DNA of 64,000 nt from Streptomyces sp. DSM 15324 (GTDB taxonomy: Bacteria; Actinomycetota; Actinomycetes; Streptomycetales; Streptomycetaceae): assembly GCF_001514285.1 (NCBI RefSeq), contig NZ_KQ949028.1:1-64000 (forward strand). The letters are read 5' to 3'. Below, in pieces: positions 1 to 10,161 of the stretch. The number at the start of each line of letters is the position of its first letter. Position 1 is the stretch's first letter. Made by a program: the position numbers and the translations under genes. Under the pieces are notes generated by a model. That model was not told the origin of the DNA. It ran no database searches and saw nothing but the letters and a program-made list of their open reading frames with translations.

Positions 1-777
1 CGCCGTGTCGATGCCGAAGTCCGCGACCTTCTCGGCGTTCGTCGACAGGGCGACGAAGTGCCGGGCCACCGCCTTCTCGTCGCCGCCGAGGCCGTCGAGG
101 AGCCAGCCGCGGGCCGAGGTGGCGTTGGTGATCGTCTCGATCGTGGTGAACGTCTTGGACGCGACGATGAACAGCGTCTCGGCCGGGTCCAGGTCGCGGG
201 TGGCCTCGTGCAGGTCGGCGCCGTCGACGTTCGACACGAAACGGAACGTCAAGTCCCGTGCCGTGTAAGCCCGTAGCGCCTCGTACGCCATGGCCGGGCC
301 CAGGTCCGAGCCGCCGATGCCGATGTTGACGACGTTGCGGATGCGCCGGCCGGTGTGGCCGGTCCACGCCCCGGAGCGGACCCGGTCGGCGAAGTCGCCC
401 ATCTTCGCGAGCACGGCGTGCACCCGGGGCACGACGTTCTCCCCGTCGACCTCGATCACCGCGTCGGCCGGGGCGCGCAGCGCGGTGTGCAGGACCGCGC
501 GGTCCTCGGTGGTGTTGATCCTCTCGCCGCGGAACATGGCGTCCCGCAGCCCGGACACGTCCGCGGCCTCGGCCAGCTCCCGCAGCAGCCTCAGCGTCTC
601 GTCGGTGACCAGGTTCTTGGAGTAGTCGATGCGCAGGTCGCCGACGCGCACCACGTACCGCTCCGCGCGCCCGGGATCCGTCGCGAACAGCTCACGCAGT
701 CCCGGGGTTCCCTGCGCGCGGTGGTCCGCCAGGGCGGCCCACTCGGGCCGCTCCGACAGCTGGGGTGAGTCAGACAT
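1..777 (-). CDS. pgi: Glucose-6-phosphate isomerase, N-terminal part (runs off window)
   Basis: Interconverts glucose-6-phosphate and fructose-6-phosphate in the cytoplasm, returning pentose-phosphate carbon to glucose-6-phosphate. The visible 259 codons start MSDSPQLSERPEWAALADH and include the phosphosugar-binding stretch NVVNIGIGGSDLGPAMAYEA and the SKTFTTIET segment, both typical of PGI. The rest lies left of position 1; the family is usually about 550 residues, so roughly half is present. The ATG (775-777) lies just inside the end of opcA, whose stop is at 770-772, so the two are translationally coupled. It is the last visible gene of the tkt-tal-zwf-opcA-pgi operon. Confidence 0.95.
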   Translation of the reverse strand, partial: MSDSPQLSERPEWAALADHRAQGTPGLRELFATDPGRAERYVVRVGDLRIDYSKNLVTDETLRLLRELAEAADVSGLRDAMFRGERINTTEDRAVLHTALRAPADAVIEVDGENVVPRVHAVLAKMGDFADRVRSGAWTGHTGRRIRNVVNIGIGGSDLGPAMAYEALRAYTARDLTFRFVSNVDGADLHEATRDLDPAETLFIVASKTFTTIETITNATSARGWLLDGLGGDEKAVARHFVALSTNAEKVADFGIDTA

Positions 778-1705
778 GGGAGGCGTTCTCCTTGGTGCCC
801 TCGCCCCTGAGGGCGATGGCGTACATCTCGTCCGCGTCGAGGCGCCTGAGCTCCTCGGCGATCAGTTCGGAGGTGGTGCGGACCTTCAGCGCGAGGGTGC
901 GCGAGGGCTGGCCCGGCAGGGTGAGCGTGGCGAGGGGGCCCTCGGGGCGGTCGATGACGATCTCGCCGCCCTCGGTGCCCAGCCGTACGGCCGTGACGAC
1001 CGGTCCGGCGGTCACGACCCGGTCGATCCGGACCCCCAGCCGGGCCTCCAGCCAGCGGGCGAGCAGCTCGGCGGCCGGGTTCTCCGCCTCGGCCTCCACC
1101 GCCCCGGACACGATGGGCACCCGGGCCTGGTCCAGGGCCGCCGCCAGCATCGAACGCCACGGCGTCAGCCGGGTCCACGCGAGGTCGGTGTCACCGGGTG
1201 CGTAGGAACGCTTGCGGGTCTCCATCGTCTGCAGTGGGTTCTCGACTGCATACAGGTCGGTGATCCGCCGCTGTGCGAGCGCGCCCAGCGGGTCCTTCGC
1301 GGGGTATTCGGGCGCGTCCACCGGCCACCAGACGACGACCGGCGCGTCCGGCAGCAGCAGCGGCAGGACCACCGAGTCGGCGTGGTCGGACACCTCGCCG
1401 TAGGTCCTGAGGATCACGGTCTCGCCGGTGCCGGCCTCGGAGCCGACGCGGACCTCCGCGTCCAGCCGCGACCCGGTGCGCTCCCGCGGGGTGCGGGCGT
1501 GCCGCTTGATGACGACCAGGGTGCGCGAGGGGTGCTCGTGCGAGGCCTCCTCGGCCGCCTTGATCGCGTCGTAGGCGTTCTCCTCGTCCGTGACGATCAC
1601 CATCGTCAGGACCATGCCCACGGCGGGTGTGCCGATGGCGCGGCGCCCCTGCACCAGCGCCTTGTTGATCTTGCTTGCCGTGGTGTCGGTCAGGTCGATC
1701 TTCAT
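770..1705 (-). CDS. opcA: Glucose-6-phosphate dehydrogenase assembly protein OpcA
   Basis: OpcA is an actinobacterial and cyanobacterial factor needed for assembly or activation of glucose-6-phosphate dehydrogenase. The 311-residue protein begins MKIDLTDTTASKINKALVQG, as family members do, and shows the conserved core segment PVVVWWPVDAPEYP. Its ATG overlaps the zwf stop by 4 bases, so stoichiometric translation with its client enzyme is likely. Near codons for D-L-Y-A-V-E it contains rare codons (TAT GCA) forming CTGTATGCAGTCG on the coding strand (1243-1255), a 13-mer also found in the GH4 gene. Confidence 0.95.
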   Translation of the reverse strand: MKIDLTDTTASKINKALVQGRRAIGTPAVGMVLTMVIVTDEENAYDAIKAAEEASHEHPSRTLVVIKRHARTPRERTGSRLDAEVRVGSEAGTGETVILRTYGEVSDHADSVVLPLLLPDAPVVVWWPVDAPEYPAKDPLGALAQRRITDLYAVENPLQTMETRKRSYAPGDTDLAWTRLTPWRSMLAAALDQARVPIVSGAVEAEAENPAAELLARWLEARLGVRIDRVVTAGPVVTAVRLGTEGGEIVIDRPEGPLATLTLPGQPSRTLALKVRTTSELIAEELRRLDADEMYAIALRGEGTKENASHV

Positions 1706-3237
1706 GGCCTGCGCCAGCTCCGTCCGTCTCGTGCGAGCATCTCGTCGGCTTCCTCGGGTCCCCAGCTGCCCGAGGGGTACTGCGCGGGCCTTCCGTGGGC
1801 CGCCCAGTGCTCCTCGATCGGGTCGAGGATCTTCCAGGACTCTTCCACTTCCTGGTGGCGCGGGAAAAGATTGGCATCGCCGAGCAGTACGTCCAGGATG
1901 AGGCGCTCGTACGCCTCCGGGCTGGACTCCGTGAAGGACTCGCCGTAGGCGAAGTCCATTGTCACGTCCCGGATCTCCATCGAGGTGCCCGGCACCTTCG
2001 AGCCGAAACGGACCGTGATGCCCTCGTCGGGCTGGACCCGGATGACGATCGCGTTCTTGCCGAGCTCCTCCGTCGCGCTGGAGTCGAAGGGGGAGTGGGG
2101 CGCCGACTGGAAGACGACCGCGATCTCGGTGACCCGGCGGCCGAGCCGCTTGCCGGTGCGCAGGTAGAACGGGACGCCCGCCCAGCGCCGGTTGTCGACG
2201 TTCAGCTTCACAGCGGCGTACGTGTCCGTCGTCGAGGCCGGGTCGATGCCCTCCTCCTCCAGGTATCCGCGCACCTTCTCGCCGCCCTGCCAGGCGGCCG
2301 CGTACTGCGCCCGCACGGTGTGGTTCCCGAGGTCCTCCGGGAGCTTCACCGCCCTGAGCACCTTGAGCTTCTCGGTGAGCAGCGAGGACGCGTCGAAGGA
2401 GGCGGGCTCCTCCATCGCCGTGAGCGCCATCAGCTGGAGCAGGTGGTTCTGGATGACGTCGCGGGCCGAGCCGATGCCGTCGTAGTAGCCGGCGCGGCCG
2501 CCGATCCCGATGTCCTCGGCCATGGTGATCTGCACATGGTCGACGAACGACCGGTTCCAGATCGGTTCGAACATGGTGTTGGCGAAGCGCAGCGCCAGGA
2601 TGTTCTGGACGGTCTCCTTGCCCAGGTAGTGGTCGATGCGGAACACCTGGTCCGGCTCGAACACGTCGTGCACGACCGCGTTCAGCTCGCGGGCGCTGGC
2701 CAGATTGTGACCGAACGGCTTTTCGATGACCGCGCGCCGCCAGGACCCCTGCGGAGCCTTCGCCAGCCCGTGCTTCTTCAGCTGCTCGACGACCTTGGGG
2801 AAGAACTTCGGCGGCACCGAGAGGTAGAAGGCGAAGTTGCCGCCCGTGCCGCGCGAGGCGTCCAGCTCATCGACGGCCGTCTTGAGCTGCTTGAACGCCG
2901 TGTCGTCGTCGAAGTCGCCCGGCACGAACCGCATGCCCTCGGCGAGCTGCTGCCAGACCTCCTCGCGGAACGGGGTCCGCGCGTGCTCCCGCACGGCGTC
3001 GTGCACGACCTGCGCGAAGTCCTGGTCCGCCCAGTCCCGGCGGGCGAACCCGACGAGCGAGAAGCCCGGCGGCAGCAGCCCGCGGTTGGCGAGGTCGTAC
3101 ACGGCCGGCATCAGTTTCTTGCGGGACAGGTCGCCCGTCACCCCGAAGATCACCAGGCCCGACGGGCCCGCGATACGGGGCAGGCGCCGGTCACGGGGGT
3201 CCCGCAGGGGGTTGTCCCAGACAGGGATGGTGCTCAT
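1702..3237 (-). CDS. zwf: Glucose-6-phosphate 1-dehydrogenase
   Basis: Oxidises glucose-6-phosphate to 6-phosphogluconolactone with NADP, the entry step of the oxidative pentose phosphate pathway. The 511 residues match the usual family length. The nucleotide-binding motif GVTGDLSRKKL lies near residues 32-42, EKPFG at 172-176, and the active-site signature RIDHYLGKE at 200-208. The start overlaps the tal stop by 4 bases and the stop overlaps opcA by 4 bases. The dedicated OpcA partner next door supports the assignment. Confidence 0.97.
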   Translation of the reverse strand: MSTIPVWDNPLRDPRDRRLPRIAGPSGLVIFGVTGDLSRKKLMPAVYDLANRGLLPPGFSLVGFARRDWADQDFAQVVHDAVREHARTPFREEVWQQLAEGMRFVPGDFDDDTAFKQLKTAVDELDASRGTGGNFAFYLSVPPKFFPKVVEQLKKHGLAKAPQGSWRRAVIEKPFGHNLASARELNAVVHDVFEPDQVFRIDHYLGKETVQNILALRFANTMFEPIWNRSFVDHVQITMAEDIGIGGRAGYYDGIGSARDVIQNHLLQLMALTAMEEPASFDASSLLTEKLKVLRAVKLPEDLGNHTVRAQYAAAWQGGEKVRGYLEEEGIDPASTTDTYAAVKLNVDNRRWAGVPFYLRTGKRLGRRVTEIAVVFQSAPHSPFDSSATEELGKNAIVIRVQPDEGITVRFGSKVPGTSMEIRDVTMDFAYGESFTESSPEAYERLILDVLLGDANLFPRHQEVEESWKILDPIEEHWAAHGRPAQYPSGSWGPEEADEMLARDGRSWRRP

Positions 3238-4382
3238 TCCGCGTCAGCTCCCTTGCTCTCCAGCGACTTCGTGACCGTGTTCAGCAAGTCCTCCCACGCC
3301 GCCGCGAACTTGGCGACGCCCTCCTCCTCCAGACGGGTGACGACCTCGTCGTACGAGATGCCGAGTGCCGCTACGGCGGCCAGGTCGGCGCGGGCCCGTT
3401 CGTAGCCGCCGGTCACCGTGTCGCCGGTGACGGCGCCATGGTCGGCGACGGCGGCCAGGGTGGCCTCCGGCATGGTGTTGACGGTGCCCGGTGCGACCAG
3501 GTCGTCCACATACAGCGTGTCCTTGTATGCAGGATCCTTCACACCGGTGGATGCCCACAGGGGACGTTGCCGGTTCGCCCCCGCCCCGGCCAGCGCGGCC
3601 CAGCGCTCACCGGCGAAGACACCCTCGTACGCCGCGTAGGCCAGCCGTGCGTTCGCGAGCGCCGCCCGCCCCTTCAGCGCGAGCGCGCCGTCCGTGCCGA
3701 CGGCCGTCAGCCGCCTGTCGATCTCGGCGTCGACACGGGAGACGAAGAAGGAGGCAACGGAGTGGACGGTGGAGAGGTCCACCCCGTTGGACAGCGCTTG
3801 CTCCAGGCCTGCCAGATAGGCGGCCATGACCTCCCGGTAGCGCTCCAGCGAGAAGATCAGCGTGACGTTGACGCTGATGCCGGCGCCGATGACCTCGGTG
3901 ATCGCCGGAAGGCCGGCCTTCGTCGCCGGGATCTTGATCATCACGTTGGGGCGGTCGACGAGCCAGGCGAGCTGCTTGGCCTCCGCGACGGTGGCCGCGG
4001 TGTCGTGGGCGAGGCGGGGGTCGACCTCGATCGACACACGACCGTCGACACCATGCGAAGTTGTGTATACGGAATGCAGGATATCGGCTGCGGCCCGCAC
4101 ATCGGCCGTCGTCATCATCCGCACGGCCTCGTCGACCGTCACACCCCGCACCGCCAGCTCGGCGAGCTGCTCCTCGTAGCCCTCGCCGGAGCCGATGGCG
4201 GCCTGGAAGATGGACGGGTTGGTGGTGACGCCGACGACGTGCCGGGTGGCGACGAGGTCGGCGAGATTGCCGGACTGGATCCGCTTGCGCGACAGGTCGT
4301 CCAGCCAGATGGAGACGCCCGCTTCGGACAGGCGCTTCAGGGCTTCCGCGGGGGGCGCGGTCGCTTCGGTCACTGTGATCAT
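3234..4382 (-). CDS. tal: Transaldolase
   Basis: Transfers a dihydroxyacetone unit between sedoheptulose-7-phosphate and glyceraldehyde-3-phosphate in the non-oxidative pentose phosphate pathway. At 382 residues it fits the long actinobacterial transaldolase type. WLDDLSR (26-32), TTNPSI (53-58) and MIKIPAT with the likely Schiff-base Lys150 are visible. The frame stays open upstream to 4535, but that extension is low-complexity and overlaps tkt. The ATG at 4380-4382, behind AGAAAGAAG, was chosen. It contains a stretch of unusual codons around GTATAC (4065-4070). It lies 19 bases after tkt and overlaps zwf by 4. Confidence 0.95.
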   Translation of the reverse strand: MITVTEATAPPAEALKRLSEAGVSIWLDDLSRKRIQSGNLADLVATRHVVGVTTNPSIFQAAIGSGEGYEEQLAELAVRGVTVDEAVRMMTTADVRAAADILHSVYTTSHGVDGRVSIEVDPRLAHDTAATVAEAKQLAWLVDRPNVMIKIPATKAGLPAITEVIGAGISVNVTLIFSLERYREVMAAYLAGLEQALSNGVDLSTVHSVASFFVSRVDAEIDRRLTAVGTDGALALKGRAALANARLAYAAYEGVFAGERWAALAGAGANRQRPLWASTGVKDPAYKDTLYVDDLVAPGTVNTMPEATLAAVADHGAVTGDTVTGGYERARADLAAVAALGISYDEVVTRLEEEGVAKFAAAWEDLLNTVTKSLESKGADAE

Positions 4383-4401
4383 CTTCTTTCTGGCGTTCGG
4401 A

Positions 4402-6477
<2,076 letters not shown>

Positions 6478-6529
6478 CTTCAAGAAATCCTCGATCGGAG
6501 AGGGGAGAGGGTCCTACCGCGTTCAAACT

Positions 6530-6546
6530 TAAAAGTCTGACTTTTA
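6530..6546. promoter_or_regulatory. Palindromic operator candidate between tkt and the AraC-type gene
   Basis: TAAAAGT-CTG-ACTTTTA is a perfect inverted repeat with 7-base arms in an AT-rich island inside the divergent tkt/regulator promoter region. It ends 17 bases before the GTG of the regulator gene. Its position suggests control of the pentose-phosphate operon, the regulator, or both. The binding protein is unknown; the adjacent AraC-type protein is the first candidate, although AraC sites are more often direct repeats. Confidence 0.55.
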
Positions 6547-6563
6547 CGAGGAAAGGTCTTCCT

Positions 6564-7520
6564 GTGTCAGCCTGTGGTGAAAGTGGGACACCGACAGCGG
6601 CGGCAGGACGGCACGAGAAGGACATGGCGGACATACGACCCCAGGGCGGCGCCGCCGACGACGGCATCAGAACCCTCCCCTTCCCCGTCGAGCTGAGCCT
6701 CGGCGGCGTCGGCATGCGGGTCGGCCCCATGGGCGCCGGCCGCACCTGGCACGCGGGCGACACCCCGCTGGACCGCGTCCACCGCATCGACTTCCACGTG
6801 GTGATGCTGTTCGACGACGGACCCGTGCACCACATGATCGACTTCGCGGAGTACGAGGCGACCGCCGGTGAGCTGCTGTGGATCCGGCCGGGCCAGGTCC
6901 ACCGCTTCTCCCGGTCGAGCGGGTACCGCGGCACCGTCCTGACCATGCAGCCCGGTTTCCTCCCCCGAGCCACCGTCGAGGCCACCGGCCTCTACCGCTA
7001 CGACCTGCCGCCCCTGCTGCGCCCGGAGGGCCCGCAACTCGCCTCCCTGCGCGCCGCCCTCGGTCACCTCCAACGGGAGTACGAGGACAGCGCGTTGCTG
7101 CCTCCCGCCCTGCACACGGCCGTGCTCCGGCACTCCCTCACCGCGTTCCTGCTGCGCCTCGCCCACCTGGCGACCAGTTCCGCGGAGGCCGGACGGCGGA
7201 GCGAGTCGACCTTCACCCTCTTCCGGGACGCGGTGGAACGGGACTTCGCCACCCAGCACAGTGTCAGTGCCTACGCCGACGCCCTCGGCTACTCCCGCCG
7301 CACCCTCGTCCGCGCGGTCCGCGCCGCCACCGGCGAGACACCCAAGGGCTTCATCGACAAACGGGTCGTCCTGGAGGCGAAACGCCTGCTGGCCCACACG
7401 GATCTGCCGATCGGGCGGGTCGGGGCGGCGGTGGGGTTCCCCGATCCGGCGAACTTCTCGAAGTTCTTCCACTTGCATACGGGGGTCACGCCGGTGGGGT
7501 TTCGGGCGGAGTTGCGGTGA
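6564..7520 (+). CDS. AraC-family transcriptional regulator
   Basis: 318 residues. The N-terminal half is a cupin-like ligand domain (for example RIDFHVVMLFDDGPVHHMID and GELLWIRPGQVHRFSRS). The C-terminal ~95 residues are a double helix-turn-helix of AraC type (HSVSAYADALGYSRRTLVRA, then VGFPDPANFSKFFHLHTGVTP). The GTG start at 6564 sits 7 bases after GAGGAAAGG; an ATG at 6624 is an alternative with a poorly spaced site. It is divergent from the tkt operon, so a role in sugar-phosphate or pentose control is a reasonable inference. The inducer cannot be read from the sequence. Confidence 0.9.
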   Translation: MSACGESGTPTAAAGRHEKDMADIRPQGGAADDGIRTLPFPVELSLGGVGMRVGPMGAGRTWHAGDTPLDRVHRIDFHVVMLFDDGPVHHMIDFAEYEATAGELLWIRPGQVHRFSRSSGYRGTVLTMQPGFLPRATVEATGLYRYDLPPLLRPEGPQLASLRAALGHLQREYEDSALLPPALHTAVLRHSLTAFLLRLAHLATSSAEAGRRSESTFTLFRDAVERDFATQHSVSAYADALGYSRRTLVRAVRAATGETPKGFIDKRVVLEAKRLLAHTDLPIGRVGAAVGFPDPANFSKFFHLHTGVTPVGFRAELR

Positions 7521-7528
7521 GTCGGGGA

Positions 7529-7619
7529 TGGTCGGTGGTCGACGGTCGACGGTCGACGGTCGGCAGTTGACGGTAGGCGGTCGACGGTCGGCAACCGGCC
7601 GTCGATGGTCGCCGGTCGC
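7529..7619. repeat. Degenerate 7-bp tandem array (CGGTCGA-type, 13 units)
   Basis: Thirteen consecutive heptads keep perfect 7-base phase: TGGTCGG, TGGTCGA, CGGTCGA (x2), CGGTCGG, CAGTTGA, CGGTAGG, CGGTCGA, CGGTCGG, CAACCGG, CCGTCGA, TGGTCGC, CGGTCGC. It begins 9 bases after the AraC-type gene and fills most of the gap to the next gene. Many units contain or abut GTCGAC, so a single strand could fold on itself. No gene is visible in the array. Confidence 0.85.
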
Positions 7620-7761
7620 GACCGAGCGGGACGTGTCCGTCGCCGTGCCCGTGCTCACGGACGGCGCCTTCACCGTCGTGCCGGAGGCGGGGCGCCACTG
7701 ATCCGGTGCCGTTCTCTGCAAGGCTCGTACCTGGTACGGGCGGACGGTGAAGGGGTGTGCG

Positions 7762-8442
7762 GTGATCGCATTGGTGACCGGGGCGAACCGCGGCATCGGG
7801 CACGAGGTGTCACGTCAACTCATCGGCCTGGGCTGGGCGGTACTGGTCACCGCCCGGTCCGGGCGGGCCGCGCAGAAGGCCGCCGCGGGGCTCGGCGGCG
7901 GTGCGCATCCGTTGCGGCTGGACGTGACGAGCCCGGACGACAGCACCGAGGCGGCCCGGGTGCTGCGGGAGCGGTTCGGTGGGCTCGACGTGCTGGTGAA
8001 CAACGCGGCGATCACGTACGACACCTGGCAACGGGCTGTCGGCGCCGATCTGGACGTCGTACGGGAGGCCATGGAGACCAATCTGTACGGGCCGTGGCGG
8101 CTGACGCAGGCCGTGTTGCCGCTGTTGCGGGCGAGCCGTCGGCCGAGGGTCGTGAACGTCTCCAGTGAGGGCGGATCGCTGGCCGGCATGACGGGTGGAA
8201 CGCCCGCCTACGCGGTCTCCAAGGCCGGGCTCAACGCCCTCACCCGGTTGCTGGCGGGCGAACTGCGCGCCGACGGTGTGCTGGTCAACTCCGTCTGTCC
8301 CGGCTGGGTCGCCACCGACATGGGCGGTCCGGGCGGCCGGCCCCTCGCCGACGGAGCCGCCGGAATCGTGTGGGCCGCGACCCTCCCCGACGACGGCCCC
8401 ACGGGCGGCTTCTTCCGCGACGGACAGCCGCTGCCTTGGTGA
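7762..8442 (+). CDS. Short-chain dehydrogenase/reductase
   Basis: Small cytoplasmic NAD(P)-dependent oxidoreductase of about 226 residues. The Rossmann motif TGANRGIG is at the start, LVNNAA in the middle, and a Ser-Tyr-Lys catalytic set is supplied by VNVSSEGGS and AYAVSKAGLNALTR. The GTG at 7762 has AAGGGG 6 bases upstream and begins directly with the Rossmann strand; an in-frame GTG at 7747 has no ribosome-binding site. It resembles carbonyl reductases that end with PTGGFFRDGQPLPW. The substrate is unknown and no partner gene is adjacent. Confidence 0.88.
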   Translation: MIALVTGANRGIGHEVSRQLIGLGWAVLVTARSGRAAQKAAAGLGGGAHPLRLDVTSPDDSTEAARVLRERFGGLDVLVNNAAITYDTWQRAVGADLDVVREAMETNLYGPWRLTQAVLPLLRASRRPRVVNVSSEGGSLAGMTGGTPAYAVSKAGLNALTRLLAGELRADGVLVNSVCPGWVATDMGGPGGRPLADGAAGIVWAATLPDDGPTGGFFRDGQPLPW

Positions 8443-8490
8443 CGTACCGTCATATGGCGCTGGACGGACGGGCTTGTCCGCGTACCGGCC

Positions 8491-8531
8491 GGTGCCGGGC
8501 CCGGTCGTGAAGGACGGGTGGGCCCGGCACC
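8491..8531. terminator. Hairpin terminator between SDR and GH16 genes
   Basis: GGTGCCGGGCCC (8491-8502) pairs perfectly with GGGCCCGGCACC (8520-8531), a 12-bp stem with a 17-base loop. It lies in the 104-base gap between two convergent genes and can serve both. No T-run follows, which is usual in streptomycetes. Confidence 0.8.
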
Positions 8532-8546
8532 GGCCCGGGGCCGGGC

Positions 8547-9938
8547 TCAGTGACCGAACGTGAACCAGTTGACGTTGACGAAGTCCGCCGGCTGCCCGCT
8601 GGAGAAGGTGAGATACACGTCGTGCGTGCCGGTGACGGAGCCGATGTTCGCCGGAACCGTCGTCCAGGTCTGCCAGCCGCCGGTGCTTGCCACCGCGAAG
8701 CTGCCGACCGGGGTGCTCGTGGGGCTGTCCAGGCGTACTTCTACCAGCCCGCTGATCCCTGAAGCCGCTCCGCTCGCGACCCGCGCCCTGAACTGGGTCG
8801 CCGCCGTGGAACCGAAGGTGACGCCCTGGTAGAGCGCCCAGTCGCCGTTGGCGAGGTAGCCGATGTCCTGGCCGCCGCCGGTGTCGGTGGTGGTTTCCGT
8901 CGAGACGCCGGACTGGCCGTCGTAGGACTCGGCCTGGATCGTGGAGTAGGCGTCGCGGCTGCCGGTCGGGGGCGAGGTGGTACCGCTCCCACCGCCCGCC
9001 GCCTGGAGCACCTGCACATAGTCGACGACCATCGGGTGGCCCGATTCGGTGGCGCTGTCCAGGCCGCCGCCGAGGGCGTCGGGGAAGGCGCCGCCCATCG
9101 CCACGTTCAGGATGACGAAGAAGCCGTGGTGGGTGGCGTTGGCCCAGGTGGTCGCGTCGACCTGACTGGCCGTCACGGTGTGGTAGGTGACGCCGTCGAC
9201 GGAGAAGCGGATCGCCTCGGGGGACACCGAGCGGTCCCATTCCATCGTGTAGGTGTGGAAGCCCGACTGGCAGGTGGTGCCGGGGCAGGCCGTGGAGTTG
9301 CCGATGCCGGTGGTCTCGTTGCAGGGGCCGCCCGGGTTGGTGCCGCAGTGCATCGTCGCCCAGACCTTGTCGAGGCCCTGGACGTTCTCCATGATGTCCA
9401 GCTCGCCCACGCCGGGCCAGTTCTGGTAGTTGCCGCGGTACGGGGCGCCCAGCATCCAGAAGGCCGGCCAGTAGCCCTCGGCCGCGGTGCCGGTGACGTT
9501 CGGCATCTGCAGCCGGGCCTCCACACGGAGTGTGCCGCCGGACGGGGGCTGGAAGTCGGTGCGGACCGTCTCGATCCGGCCCGAGGTCCAGTTGCCCGCG
9601 GAGTCGCGCACCGGGGTGATGCGCAGGTTGCCGCTGCCGTCGAGGGAGACGTTGCGGGTGCTGCTGGTCATCGTCTCGACCTCGCCGGTGCCCCAGTTGG
9701 CGGGGCCGCCGGGATACGAGGTGCCGGTGCTGTACTGCCAGTTGGACGTGTTGACGCCGGTGCCCGCGGCGCCGTTGAAGTCGTCGAGGAAGACCTGGGT
9801 CCAGCCCGAGGGGGGCGTGGGAGCGGAGGCGTTCGCGGGCAGGGTGACGGCGGTCGCCGCCGCGGCCGCCAGACCGAGGGTGCCGAGGACGGCGACGAGG
9901 GCACGCCGCCGTCTGGACATGCCGGAGGAAGCACTCAT
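8547..9938 (-). CDS. Secreted GH16 endo-beta-1,3-glucanase (laminarinase) with CBM6
   Basis: Extracellular enzyme expected to cleave beta-1,3- or mixed-linkage glucans. 463 residues: a signal peptide (RRRRALVAVLGTLGLAAAAA...ANA), a GH16 domain from about residue 40, and a C-terminal CBM6-like carbohydrate-binding module (DIGYLANGDWALYQGVTFG to the end). The GH16 catalytic motif GELDIMEN places the nucleophile at Glu179, Asp181 and the acid/base at Glu184. The ATG at 9938 follows GAGAGG; upstream in-frame sequence is not signal-like. A LacI-type operator lies 58 bases upstream, so induction by a glucan-derived sugar is likely. Confidence 0.93.
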   Translation of the reverse strand: MSASSGMSRRRRALVAVLGTLGLAAAAATAVTLPANASAPTPPSGWTQVFLDDFNGAAGTGVNTSNWQYSTGTSYPGGPANWGTGEVETMTSSTRNVSLDGSGNLRITPVRDSAGNWTSGRIETVRTDFQPPSGGTLRVEARLQMPNVTGTAAEGYWPAFWMLGAPYRGNYQNWPGVGELDIMENVQGLDKVWATMHCGTNPGGPCNETTGIGNSTACPGTTCQSGFHTYTMEWDRSVSPEAIRFSVDGVTYHTVTASQVDATTWANATHHGFFVILNVAMGGAFPDALGGGLDSATESGHPMVVDYVQVLQAAGGGSGTTSPPTGSRDAYSTIQAESYDGQSGVSTETTTDTGGGQDIGYLANGDWALYQGVTFGSTAATQFRARVASGAASGISGLVEVRLDSPTSTPVGSFAVASTGGWQTWTTVPANIGSVTGTHDVYLTFSSGQPADFVNVNWFTFGH

Positions 9939-9995
9939 GGGGGGACCTCTCGGGTACGGAGGGGTGGGGTGCGGGTGACACGGCGGGAGCGCCCG

Positions 9996-10009
9996 TGAGA
10001 GCGCTCTCA
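9996..10009. promoter_or_regulatory. LacI-family operator upstream of GH16 gene
   Basis: TGAGAGCGCTCTCA is a perfect 14-base palindrome. It matches the GAGCGCTC core of operators bound by LacI-family sugar repressors such as CebR in streptomycetes. It sits 58-71 bases before the glucanase start, where a promoter would be. No LacI-family gene is in the window, so the repressor must be encoded elsewhere. Confidence 0.75.
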
Positions 10010-10161
10010 AAGTGCGCCCAATGTGCTCTCCGCCCCGAGAGTCGTCAAGACTTGAAGCGAGGAAAGTCCTTTCTCCGCAGGAAAGTTCGGGGAGTGAAGC
10101 GCGCAAACAGGCCAAACCGCTCCCGTACGGGGGTCCGGGCGCGGAGAGGGGGCACTGGGGC

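Noticed and set aside
7529..7619. SARP-type heptamer operator
   Set aside because: SARP sites are TCGAG-type heptamers spaced at 11 or 22 bases near a -10 box; these units are contiguous CGGTCGA and no SARP gene is near.
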